33,477 nt of DNA. It comes from a virus. Position numbers and translations under genes: made by a program. The notes beneath the pieces were generated by a model, which had not been told where the DNA came from, made no database searches, and saw only the letters and a list, made by a program, of their open reading frames with translations. The DNA lies in the IMG/VR virus record IMGVR_UViG_3300030105_001789, positions 1 through 33,477 of that record; one strand, 5' to 3'. Below are positions 12,685 through 20,258 of the stretch, piece by piece (position 1 is the first letter of the stretch; every line of letters starts with the position of its first letter).

Positions 12685-14754
12685 CTACCCAAAACTAGCT
12701 GTACTTTCTTTCTGTCTATCTAAAGATTGTTGTGATGAAATCTCTGTACTTACTACAAATGCTTGTACAGGTTGTTGCGTTTGATTAGCTACACTTGCCG
12801 CTAATTGATTTGTATCACTTGTTCCTACTACATTAAACTGCGGTGCTGCTGCTTGTACTGGTGCTGTAACAGAACTTGCACTTGGAGCTGATACGCCACC
12901 ACCTGCTCCACCTGTTGGATTAGGAGTCGCTAGTATTCCTTTAACTTGTGAAAGCCCAAAAATACCTGTTGCTATTGCCGCTGGTATATTAAAAGGTGCT
13001 GGTATAGATGCTAGTGTTCTAGTAATAGCGTTCTTAGTATTCCATATTGCTTGTGCTACTGCAACAGCTTTACCTACTGCACTCTCCCTACCTACTATCT
13101 CAATAACTGCATTAGCAGATTGGTTCATAACTGCAATCTTAGTATTAGCTAATTTCTTTTCTACTTCAGCTTCTTCTTTAGCCTGATCTTTTACTACCTT
13201 TTCTTTTTTGTCAGCATAGAAATCTCTTATCTTTTGCTTTTGTGCTTCTGTTGCATCTAGCTTTTCTAAATCTCTAATTCTATCAGCTTCTTCTTTCTCT
13301 AATTTTATAATTTCATCTTCTTCTGCAATAACTCCATACTTATCTACAATAGCTTTTACTGATAGTATTCTTTTTTCTTCTGCCGTTGCTGCTTCGATAG
13401 CTTTTTTCTCGTCTATTACTCTTTGTGTTTCAATAGCTTTTAGCTTCGCATCTTCAATAGCTTTTATATCAGATAATTCTTTATTTGTAGCGGTTGTTAT
13501 TTGTGTCTGTAAAAGTCTTTGTATATTTAATTTCTTACTTTCTAACTGTATTGCTTTTGCTGTTAATTTAGCAACCTCATCTTTATCTTTCTTTGTATTT
13601 TTTGTTAAACTATTCTCTAAAATAAGAGCATCTAATCTTATCTTATTAGCAGCAATTTCTTTTCTTGCTATATCTTCTGCAATATTAGATGCTTCTTTTA
13701 ATAAACCAATTCTTTCTGTCGCTGTGTATCTATCTCTTTTTTCCGCTTCAAGTCTTAGCTCGTTTATATCTCTAGTTGCTTTTATTCTTTCAACAATTAA
13801 ATCACGTTCTATTATATCAGCCTTTGCCCTATCGTCTGCAATCTTAGCAGCTATCCTTCCCTCTGCTGTTACCTCGTCTTTTAATCCTTTTACTGATTTA
13901 GTGACTTTATCAATAGTGTCTTTAACTCCCGTTAATGTATCAACGTAAGAACTACCAGCTTTTTTAGCATCTTCTAAAGCTCCACTAAAATCACCGCTAA
14001 ATACTTTCTTAAATGCACTACCTAAGAAACCAATAGTATCTAATATTGCATCAAATCTATTTGTTATGTTTTCTACTATTAAATTCTTAAAATCTAATAA
14101 TGCTTTTTTAGGACTTGTAAACACATCTATAATTGCTTCACCTAAATCTGCAACCAAATCTAAAACGTTATCTACAACAGAACCTATTACAGCCATTATC
14201 TTAGCAAACTTATTCTGTCCTTCCTCCGAGCGTTTAAACGCTTGTACTAAAGCTATAACTCCAATAACTAAAGCACCTATTCCAGATGCTATAATGGCTA
14301 GTCTTAATCTACCAAAACTTTTAGCAGCTCCATTAACACTTAGAGAAAGTCCTTTGAATTTAGTAATAGCACCACCTGTTAATTTATCTAAGGAACTTGT
14401 AACAGAGTTAGCTTCTTTACCTGTGTTTTTTAAAGCACTTGTGCTTTCTTTCTGTACCTTAACTTGTTCTTTTATCTTTTTGTTTGCCTTACCTCTTTCA
14501 TTGTTTAAACCCTTTAAAGATGTTTTCTGATCCTTTAAAGAAATTTTTAACTTTTCTATTTGGCTTCTTAATGCTTTTTGTTGCTGTAAGTTTCCCTTAG
14601 ATGAAGATGCTAATTGATTTTCTAATTTAACAAGTTCCTCCTCAAATTCAATAGTAATATCTTTCTGCTCTTGAATAGTGTCAGATAATTTATCAAATTG
14701 CTTTTGTGCATCCTTTAGATTTACATCAATTTCTATTACTTTCTTAATTGCCAT
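12685..14754 (-). CDS. tail tape measure protein, 689 aa
   Basis: A long coiled-coil N-terminus (VNLKDAQKQFDKLSDTIQEQ ... LRSQIEKLKISLKDQKTSLK) is followed by a hydrophobic segment (LAIIASGIGALVIGVIALVQ, ~153-172). Long charged Lys/Glu/Ala helices fill residues ~285-555. A second hydrophobic stretch (WNTKNAITRTLASIPAPFNI) precedes a Gly/Ser/Ala/Gln-rich end. These are typical of tape measure proteins that set tail length. At ~0.15 nm per residue the tail would be roughly 100 nm. Its start overlaps a 50-residue gene, and the upstream frameshifted chaperone gene probably assists its folding. Confidence 0.9.
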   Translation of the reverse strand: MAIKKVIEIDVNLKDAQKQFDKLSDTIQEQKDITIEFEEELVKLENQLASSSKGNLQQQKALRSQIEKLKISLKDQKTSLKGLNNERGKANKKIKEQVKVQKESTSALKNTGKEANSVTSSLDKLTGGAITKFKGLSLSVNGAAKSFGRLRLAIIASGIGALVIGVIALVQAFKRSEEGQNKFAKIMAVIGSVVDNVLDLVADLGEAIIDVFTSPKKALLDFKNLIVENITNRFDAILDTIGFLGSAFKKVFSGDFSGALEDAKKAGSSYVDTLTGVKDTIDKVTKSVKGLKDEVTAEGRIAAKIADDRAKADIIERDLIVERIKATRDINELRLEAEKRDRYTATERIGLLKEASNIAEDIARKEIAANKIRLDALILENSLTKNTKKDKDEVAKLTAKAIQLESKKLNIQRLLQTQITTATNKELSDIKAIEDAKLKAIETQRVIDEKKAIEAATAEEKRILSVKAIVDKYGVIAEEDEIIKLEKEEADRIRDLEKLDATEAQKQKIRDFYADKKEKVVKDQAKEEAEVEKKLANTKIAVMNQSANAVIEIVGRESAVGKAVAVAQAIWNTKNAITRTLASIPAPFNIPAAIATGIFGLSQVKGILATPNPTGGAGGGVSAPSASSVTAPVQAAAPQFNVVGTSDTNQLAASVANQTQQPVQAFVVSTEISSQQSLDRQKESTASFG

Positions 14755-14888
14755 AGTTTTCTTTTTACAACATCTTTAGCTTCCCTAAAAGTGTTTGGTG
14801 CTTTATTTATTCCTTTTGCTATATCAATGTTTTCTGAAACACCGAAGTAGTCATCTTGTTTTAATAGTGTAATTATATTTTTAAACAT
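14736..14888 (-). CDS. small protein between tail tip and tape measure genes, 50 aa
   Basis: The ATG at 14888 overlaps the stop of the 682-residue gene by 8 bases, and the stop overlaps the tape measure start by 19 bases. It starts MFKNIITLLKQDDYFGVSEN and ends in a basic helix (REAKDVVKRKLWQLRK). It fills the gap exactly with overlaps at both ends, strong context for a real late gene. Function unknown. Confidence 0.65.
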   Translation of the reverse strand: MFKNIITLLKQDDYFGVSENIDIAKGINKAPNTFREAKDVVKRKLWQLRK

Positions 14889-16929
14889 CGTTTAATAATT
14901 CTAGTTGAACTTTTCCGTTTGTTAAATTGGCTCTCATTTTATTTATAATATATGTTCTTCTCATTATAATTATTTTATCATTTAATTTTAATGTGCTAAA
15001 TATATGCTGTGGAACAATAGCTTTAAATTTAAACACTCTCCTTTTAGTATTATATAAATCTGTAATATAAGTCTGCCAATAGTTAGCGTATAAACTTTCT
15101 GTTTGTGCTGATTGTGTCCAAGTGCTTACCTCACTACCAAAGTTTAAACTATTTGTAATAGCTCCATTTGTTAAAGCGTTCTCTTGTCCTACATTATTAT
15201 ATGTTAATACTTCGCTTCTAGCTCCTGCATCACTTATAAAAGCTAAAGCATTTGTTACAGTCGTTAAAGTAGTAACACCTTTATTATAAAATATAAAAGG
15301 TTCTATCTCTACACTCTCTAATTTATCATCTATAATTTTACCTACGTGCGTATCTGATAAAACACCATCTGTCTGGCTACTCATTCTTTCCATCATAACG
15401 TTTTCAAATTCAGAACTGATAGTTAACTCTCCACCATCGTAAGTGAAGTTAGCTTCTAAATCTCCGTAGTTTACAGCGTTTGTATCTTGGTATTGTTGGT
15501 TTAAAATAGTATCTCCATCTACATACTCAAATGATATAGTCTTATTTAGATTTGGTCTTGAAACATCAATAGTATCTAAATTTACATACTTGGTTAAATT
15601 TATATCTGTTCCCTCTGCATACCATACATCCAAATTCATAACATCAAAAGTAGTCGCAGAAGTAGGTACTATAACAAGGTTGAACATTTTAATTATAGAC
15701 TTTAAAAAATCTCCTATTCTCATTTTAGGCATTTGCCCTTTTTGTAATACGCCATCTACAATTAAATCAGTGCAATATATATATCCTGTTGTGCTAACGG
15801 TTGACGTTGTGCCTTTCGCTGTTGTGGTTGTAGCTTTCTCCAAAGGTGCGCTACCTGTATCTTCCCATTTAACCTCGTACTCTGATAGAGAAGCTGTAAA
15901 GCTAAAAGACTCTGAAGATTGAACTTTGAAATTTATACTTTCAGATATCGCAACACTTACAAATGCTAACTCATATTGAGCTGTTCCTGTTCCTACTTTA
16001 TCAAACTCTAAAGCTGTTGTGCCATCGTCTATAATAATAGTATAATCAACAGTTTCAAAACCACTAGCTGGCGTTACCGTAACCGTATAGATATCTGTCT
16101 CTGTTGTTTCCGTTGGATATCCTGGATCGGTTTGATTTCCATCTACTGCAACACCAAAAGAGGTTGTACTAGAGAAACTTAAAAGACTTGGCGTACCCTC
16201 TGAAGTAATGTATCCTTTATCTCTTGACATCCACATAAACAACTTACCAAAGTCTGTTGTTCCAAAGAAATCAGCAGAGAATGTAATACTATATTTTGTT
16301 TCAATAGCGTCTATAATATGTGCTAGTTTTATAGCTGGCTTTAATTCATTAAATACAATTCCGTTTGTTGTACTCGGTAAGGTAGAACTCTCGTAAAAGA
16401 TATCATCAGTTGTTCCACTATCCCAAAGCCAATTCCTAACAGGACTTATCAAAGGATATATAATGCTTCCACTTGATAACCCTGTTCCCTCTATTCCTAA
16501 TTTTACATTAGTACTATTATAGGTGTGGTTATAAGCAGACAAATCTAAATCGTTTAACATATCCTCTCCAAATAAATCAGATAACTTTACTAGGTTATTA
16601 TAAAATGTAATCTTATAAGAATACACCTTACCATCTCTTAAAGTTGCACTATCTAATTCTATAACACCATCTTTAAATGGCATATAATTTAACTCTAGCT
16701 TCGCACTTGCTCTTGTAGTAGAGTCAAACCCCCCTGTAATATCTGCGTTATACCAATGTTTAAAAATCTTGTTATTGGTTGGAGATGCTGGTATTGTAAA
16801 TGATTGTGTGTAGTCTGTAAAAACTTTAGAAAGGTCGTTAATATTCTGGACAGAGCTATTTAAAGTTACATTCTCATCTTTAAATAATTCTAGCCTTTGA
16901 CTTTCTATATAAACATTTAATTTGTACAT
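14881..16929 (-). CDS. tail tip / baseplate hub-like protein, 682 aa
   Basis: Begins MYKLNVYIESQRLELFKDEN followed by SVQNINDLSKVFTDYTQSFT, a start that recurs in large tail proteins of Bacteroidota siphophages. It is beta-rich, with Ser/Thr-rich segments in the middle (~260-385) and FKAIVPQHIFSTLKLNDKII near the end, reminiscent of hub proteins that bind the tip of the tail tube. It lies immediately upstream of the tape measure gene in transcription order. No enzymatic motif is seen. Confidence 0.6.
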   Translation of the reverse strand: MYKLNVYIESQRLELFKDENVTLNSSVQNINDLSKVFTDYTQSFTIPASPTNNKIFKHWYNADITGGFDSTTRASAKLELNYMPFKDGVIELDSATLRDGKVYSYKITFYNNLVKLSDLFGEDMLNDLDLSAYNHTYNSTNVKLGIEGTGLSSGSIIYPLISPVRNWLWDSGTTDDIFYESSTLPSTTNGIVFNELKPAIKLAHIIDAIETKYSITFSADFFGTTDFGKLFMWMSRDKGYITSEGTPSLLSFSSTTSFGVAVDGNQTDPGYPTETTETDIYTVTVTPASGFETVDYTIIIDDGTTALEFDKVGTGTAQYELAFVSVAISESINFKVQSSESFSFTASLSEYEVKWEDTGSAPLEKATTTTAKGTTSTVSTTGYIYCTDLIVDGVLQKGQMPKMRIGDFLKSIIKMFNLVIVPTSATTFDVMNLDVWYAEGTDINLTKYVNLDTIDVSRPNLNKTISFEYVDGDTILNQQYQDTNAVNYGDLEANFTYDGGELTISSEFENVMMERMSSQTDGVLSDTHVGKIIDDKLESVEIEPFIFYNKGVTTLTTVTNALAFISDAGARSEVLTYNNVGQENALTNGAITNSLNFGSEVSTWTQSAQTESLYANYWQTYITDLYNTKRRVFKFKAIVPQHIFSTLKLNDKIIIMRRTYIINKMRANLTNGKVQLELLNDV

Positions 16930-18098
16930 TAGTAAACATCATTTATAACATTATTAGAATAATCGAAGTCTATTGAATAATTTATTAAACTATCGTTTAT
17001 GTGTTTTTTATAGTCTAAACTAGAAGTAGCAACGCTAGCAGGTTTATCATCTACCCACACAAACTCACTCAATAATAATTGTCTAAGCACGTCTTCCTGT
17101 TCTTCACCTACCCAACCACTATTTAAACTAATGCTTTCTTTTGCATTAACATTGTAATCTCTAACTTGGTGTTTTTGGGTGCTATAATTTCCCCAAGGGA
17201 AACCAGCTATAAACAAACTAGAGTTGTAATTATCTTTAGATACTTTTATCTTTTCTCTTGAAGCCTTATACATATATATTTGTTGAAGCATTCCATTTCT
17301 ATCATAGAACTTAATAGTATTGTAAGTATATTTACATTCCTCTATATTGTTAACTGTAATAGTCTCTAACACCACGCTGTCTCTTATTAAATCTATTGTG
17401 TCTATTGTATTATCAGATGCTTCAGCGAATGTATTAAAGCATGTATTAATTTGATAAGTTCCACTATCTGCTAAAACTCTTGCTTGAAATTTATCTACTT
17501 CATTCTGTATAATACTTATATATTGTTTTTTTCTATAACTAAAAGGACTACTATAAAAAGAAGATAAATCATCTGTTTCTATTAATGTACTTCCGTTATA
17601 ATATTTAACTGTATCTATTCCATCCCCAGATTCTCCAGCAAATAAACCTAAGTATATAGGTTGGTTTATAGGGTTGTTAATTATGCTAGTAAAGAAATTA
17701 GTTCCTATAAAGTTAGCACCATCAGCAAAATACCCATAACCATCAACTGCTAAATATATATTGCTATCTGTTGCTTTTTGCACTCCATCACCTGTACTAG
17801 TCATTTCAATCTCTACCCAAAGCACATCCGAGAAAGTCCCCTCTGCATCCGTGTAAGCATCTCTAGCATGAACAAAATAATCTCTTATTAATTCGCTTAT
17901 CTCAAAAGTTATAAAAGTTGATGTAGTTGGTGACTCTGTTTTATTTATTGTATAAGTTGGAGTCGATGGTTTGTCGGATGTTTCGTGTCCATCCCATATC
18001 CACACCTTACATTGAGCTGTTAAAATATATTCTGTGGTTACTATTCTATTTAAAAAAAAAGGGTTTCTAACGTTTCTCCTTTGTATGTATGTTGCCAT
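16929..18098 (-). CDS. minor tail / tail tip structural protein, 389 aa
   Basis: Starts MATYIQRRNVRNPFFLNRIV with beta-rich sequence throughout (CKVWIWDGHETSDKPSTPTY, TFEISELIRDYFVHARDAY, LWVEIEMTSTGDG). The C-terminal region has KESISLNSGWVGEEQEDVLR and LLLSEFVWVDDKPASVATSS. Stop and start codons overlap those of both neighbours. Probably a distal tail component; no family name can be assigned confidently. Confidence 0.55.
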   Translation of the reverse strand: MATYIQRRNVRNPFFLNRIVTTEYILTAQCKVWIWDGHETSDKPSTPTYTINKTESPTTSTFITFEISELIRDYFVHARDAYTDAEGTFSDVLWVEIEMTSTGDGVQKATDSNIYLAVDGYGYFADGANFIGTNFFTSIINNPINQPIYLGLFAGESGDGIDTVKYYNGSTLIETDDLSSFYSSPFSYRKKQYISIIQNEVDKFQARVLADSGTYQINTCFNTFAEASDNTIDTIDLIRDSVVLETITVNNIEECKYTYNTIKFYDRNGMLQQIYMYKASREKIKVSKDNYNSSLFIAGFPWGNYSTQKHQVRDYNVNAKESISLNSGWVGEEQEDVLRQLLLSEFVWVDDKPASVATSSLDYKKHINDSLINYSIDFDYSNNVINDVY

Positions 18099-18574
18099 TA
18101 TAAAAGTTTGTTTATGTCTAACGCAAAAGCATCGACTAATTCTGTGCTTAATTTTTTAAATTCTTTCTCAAAAGGTTCTGTTAAAAATAACGTTTCTTTA
18201 ATACCTTCTCTTTTTATTTTCCTTGCTATTGCAAATGCTAAACCTTTTAATTTACTTTCTGTTTGCTTTACAAAGCTGCCTGTTTTTAAATCTCTTAATC
18301 TAATAGGTTTCTTTTTAATCCATTTTAATATAGGTGCTGTTGGTGGTTGACTTCCTTTTCTCCTACCTTGATCTACGTTTTCTCCGTAGTCTTCCATATC
18401 TATACTAAATCTAAAGTTACCTGTTTTAAATACCTTTAAATCATAAGATAAAGACTTCCTTAGTGTTCCACTACTATCTATTACTCTACCTTTTCTGCTT
18501 GCCCCTAAATTTATCTTGGCTAACTTTATTACACGCTTACCAAAGTTATCTAATTCTTTCTTTGTCTCTAACAT
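18098..18574 (-). CDS. HK97 gp10-like tail completion protein, 158 aa
   Basis: The pattern of the gp10 family is visible: an N-terminal helix (LDNFGKRVIKLAKINL), VIDSSGTLRKSLSYDLKV, FRFSIDMEDYGENVDQGRRK, PPTAPILKWIKKK, and a C-terminal helical segment (EPFEKEFKKLSTELVDAFAL). Such proteins join tail and head or complete the tail tube. It overlaps its upstream neighbour by 7 bases. Confidence 0.7.
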   Translation of the reverse strand: MLETKKELDNFGKRVIKLAKINLGASRKGRVIDSSGTLRKSLSYDLKVFKTGNFRFSIDMEDYGENVDQGRRKGSQPPTAPILKWIKKKPIRLRDLKTGSFVKQTESKLKGLAFAIARKIKREGIKETLFLTEPFEKEFKKLSTELVDAFALDINKLL

Positions 18575-19032
18575 ATACTTTGAGTGTTTGGAATATCAAC
18601 TGTAAATGTTAAACTCCAACCAGCCAATAGATTCTCGTAGCTATCTTCAAAAGGATCAGCCGAACCATTACCGTTTAAATAATATAAATCATTTGCTAAC
18701 GTTCCCTTTTTTAATGATAGGTTTAACCCATTTACAACAGATAACATTGTATTTAGTATATCTTGCTTATCATCATTACCAAAGAAAGGTTCATTTGTAT
18801 CTTTAACATCTAGCTTAGATACGTTTACAATATCCATACAAGATACTGTTATCTCCATCTGTATAATGTTATCTAAGAAGTTTGCATTGCCTACTAATAT
18901 ATGTGCCAAAGGAAATATAGTCCGCTTGTTTAAATCAACTTCTTCTAAGGTTTTAAGCGTAACCGTATTAATGTGGTCGCTTGTATCTAAGTAGTTTTTT
19001 ATAGCTGTTGTAATCTCGTAGAATCCTTTCAT
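18568..19032 (-). CDS. tail terminator-like protein, 154 aa
   Basis: Begins MKGFYEITTAIKNYLDTSDH and includes FPLAHILVGNANFLDNIIQM, QDILNTMLSVVNGLNLSL and WSLTFTVDIPN at the end. An N-terminal helix followed by a beta-sheet sequence, the ~150-residue size and the position next to the gp10-like gene resemble tail terminator proteins. First gene after RNA 2; starts with the shared late leader. Confidence 0.55.
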   Translation of the reverse strand: MKGFYEITTAIKNYLDTSDHINTVTLKTLEEVDLNKRTIFPLAHILVGNANFLDNIIQMEITVSCMDIVNVSKLDVKDTNEPFFGNDDKQDILNTMLSVVNGLNLSLKKGTLANDLYYLNGNGSADPFEDSYENLLAGWSLTFTVDIPNTQSIC

Positions 19033-19065
19033 ATTAATAAGACTATAAAAGTAGTTTTTGTTATA
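19030..19065 (-). promoter_or_regulatory. shared late-gene leader, copy 4
   Basis: Minus strand: TATAACAAA, 12 bases, AGTCTTATTAATATG ending at the start codon of the 154-residue gene. It begins seven bases after the T run of the RNA 2 terminator, which suggests it restarts transcription or translation after termination. Confidence 0.75.
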
Positions 19066-19071
19066 TCACAT

Positions 19072-19105
19072 AAAAAACCCCACTAAATTAATAGTGAGGT
19101 TTAAA
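19072..19105 (-). terminator. intrinsic terminator of RNA 2
   Basis: On the minus strand AACCTCACTA and TAGTGGGGTT form a stem followed by six T. The 34 bases are an exact inverted copy of 12650-12683. It would also insulate the tail genes from upstream transcription. Confidence 0.85.
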
Positions 19106-19277
19106 ACTCTTTGTCCAAATATCAGTTGGAATTTAGCAGCAATACTTAATGCTCCTACTCACTAAACCTCTTGAATAAATCGCAACTGCTGATACAGTCT
19201 AATAACGCACCTTCCTTACGCACACAGGTTTAAGGGTTCTGAGCTTAATGTTATTGTTTATCTTCAAGCAAAGAGTT
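19072..19277 (-). ncRNA. structured non-coding RNA 2, about 205 nt, paralogue of RNA 1
   Basis: On the minus strand AACTCTTTG (19277-19269) pairs perfectly with CAAAGAGTT (19113-19105) as a 9-bp closing stem. CTTGAA (19268-19263) pairs with TTCAAG (19175-19170), extended by TAAA/TTTA. AATAAC (19255-19250) pairs with GTTATT (19206-19201). Hairpin A is GACTG-TATCAG-CAGTT (19199-19184) and hairpin B TCCAA-CTGATAT-TTGGA (19130-19114). The two loops are perfectly complementary over six bases, as in RNA 1. Sixteen bases around hairpin A are identical in both RNAs. It ends in the same terminator as RNA 1. Only peptides with no recognisable features could be encoded. Confidence 0.8.
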
Positions 19278-19280
19278 ATA

Positions 19281-19313
19281 CAAAGATACAACTTTATTTT
19301 GCTAATAAATCAA
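19281..19313 (-). promoter_or_regulatory. promoter of RNA 2
   Basis: Minus strand: TTG (19313-19311), 22 bases, TATCTTTG (19288-19281), an exact -7 element. The surrounding AATAAAGTTGTATCTTTG and TATAACTC match the element at 19525 apart from two changes, so one promoter is probably a duplicate of the other. Confidence 0.75.
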
Positions 19314-19503
19314 GAAAATGTTCAGCACCTTTATTTGCTATAGCTAATCTGTCTTGATAATTAAGGTACTTACCTACTTTATTATTATTTTCTCTATACC
19401 AACGCTCACAATCTATTTGTGCCATTGCTATGTTTGCAGTCCACCCTATTCTGTAAGTTGGATCTTTTAATCCTTCGTTTAATCTTTCAATTACCTCTTT
19501 CAT
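19294..19503 (-). CDS. hypothetical late protein, 69 aa
   Basis: The ATG at 19503 is preferred over an upstream TTG at 19527 because the TTG is the last three bases of the promoter element TATATTTG. The protein starts MKEVIERLNEGLKDPTYRIG and ends QDRLAIANKGAEHFLDLLAK, mostly helical, with one Cys and several Trp/Tyr. It lies between the tail chaperone and RNA 2. Small proteins with the IANKGAEHFL ending seem common in flavobacterial phages; function unknown. Confidence 0.65.
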   Translation of the reverse strand: MKEVIERLNEGLKDPTYRIGWTANIAMAQIDCERWYRENNNKVGKYLNYQDRLAIANKGAEHFLDLLAK

Positions 19504-19524
19504 TGTTTTAGATTTTAAGTTATA

Positions 19525-19532
19525 CAAATATA
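19525..19532 (-). promoter_or_regulatory. promoter element of the 69-residue gene
   Basis: TATATTTG on the minus strand, exact TAnnTTTG, 21 bases before the ATG. The flanks (AATAAAGTTG before, TATAACT after) equal those of the RNA 2 promoter. Confidence 0.65.
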
Positions 19533-19537
19533 CAACT

Positions 19538-19784
19538 TTATTTCTTAATAGCTTCTAACTCTTGCTTCTCTTTTGTAAACACCAACCATGTTAAACATGC
19601 GTGTAAACTTAGCTCTGTAACTTTGTCAAATCTCGTAAGGTCGCCATCAGCAATTGCGAAGATTGACGAATACCATCCCCACTTGCTCCCGAATTGTCCT
19701 CGTGCTGTAAGGTCTTCTGTATCTCCTCCTCCAAATATGGAAGGGTAGCTTTCAACAAGTCGTTCGTTAAATGATAAAAAAAAA
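19538..19784 (-). CDS. -1 frame extension of the tail assembly chaperone
   Basis: The -1 frame relative to the 215-residue gene is open from a run of nine T at 19776-19784 down to a TAA at 19538. It reads LSFNERLVESYPSIFGG, then FGSKWGWYSSIFAIADGDLT, RFDKVTELSLHACLTWLVF and an acidic-basic end. There is no ATG in this frame. The KWGWYSSIFxIADGD...RFDKVT pattern is what I recall for the frameshifted part of tail chaperones in Bacteroidota phages. Slippage in the T9 run (codons GTT TTT TTT) would give a 239-residue fusion. A slip further downstream cannot be excluded. Confidence 0.7.
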
Positions 19785-20256
19785 CCATCGCCCCTTGAAA
19801 TACTCCTAAAGGTGCGTTTAACATCTCATCTGCAAACTTGGCTGATCCCTCGTACTTTTCTATTTGATATAAGCTATTCTTTTTAAATGTTATAGGTCTA
19901 TACATTACAGCCATAGCACGATGGAACATATCTTCGTCAGATAAATACTTGTCTAAATCTATCTTCTCTCCTAAGCTAATAGCTTCTAGGTCTGGAATGA
20001 AACCGTAAGTAGTTCCGTTCATTGTAAAAGTAGATTGGAATTTAGCTTCTTGATTTAATGCTTTTGTAATTATATTTACAGCTTCATCAAACTTACTAAA
20101 ATCTACATCTCTAATACCTTGATTAATATTGCAAAATATCTCTACTGTTTTCCTATCTATATAGTCTTGATTCGTTTTACCCTTAGTAGCTTTCTGGTAA
20201 TCGTTATACTGTTGTATTGTAATCTCGTTTAGATTTTCTGGTATTGTTATCTCCAT
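19609..20256 (-). CDS. tail assembly chaperone, short (unshifted) form, 215 aa
   Basis: Starts MEITIPENLNEITIQQYNDY, with a C-terminal part GAMVFFYHLTNDLLKATLPY, then LEEEIQKTLQ, and ends LLMATLRDLTKLQS. Gene position between terminase and tape measure, helical content and the overlapping -1 frame are those of the G/GT-type chaperone pair, which coats the tape measure protein before tail polymerisation. The short form ends at 19609; the shifted form continues to 19538. Confidence 0.75.
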   Translation of the reverse strand: MEITIPENLNEITIQQYNDYQKATKGKTNQDYIDRKTVEIFCNINQGIRDVDFSKFDEAVNIITKALNQEAKFQSTFTMNGTTYGFIPDLEAISLGEKIDLDKYLSDEDMFHRAMAVMYRPITFKKNSLYQIEKYEGSAKFADEMLNAPLGVFQGAMVFFYHLTNDLLKATLPYLEEEIQKTLQHEDNSGASGDGIRQSSQLLMATLRDLTKLQS

Positions 20257-20258
20257 AT

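Noticed and set aside
13724-14530. Plus-strand reading frames opposite the tape measure gene
   Set aside because: They mirror the helical Lys/Glu-rich coding strand, giving Ser/Leu/Phe-rich products without family features, promoter or start context.
12650-19105. 34-bp inverted repeats as ends of a transposon
   Set aside because: Both copies are complete terminators of the two RNAs, no transposase lies between them, and no target-site duplication is seen.
19609-19784. Frameshift in the tail chaperone as a simple sequencing error
   Set aside because: Both frames remain open and protein-like past the T9 run and the gene class is known for programmed -1 frameshifting; still worth checking in raw reads.
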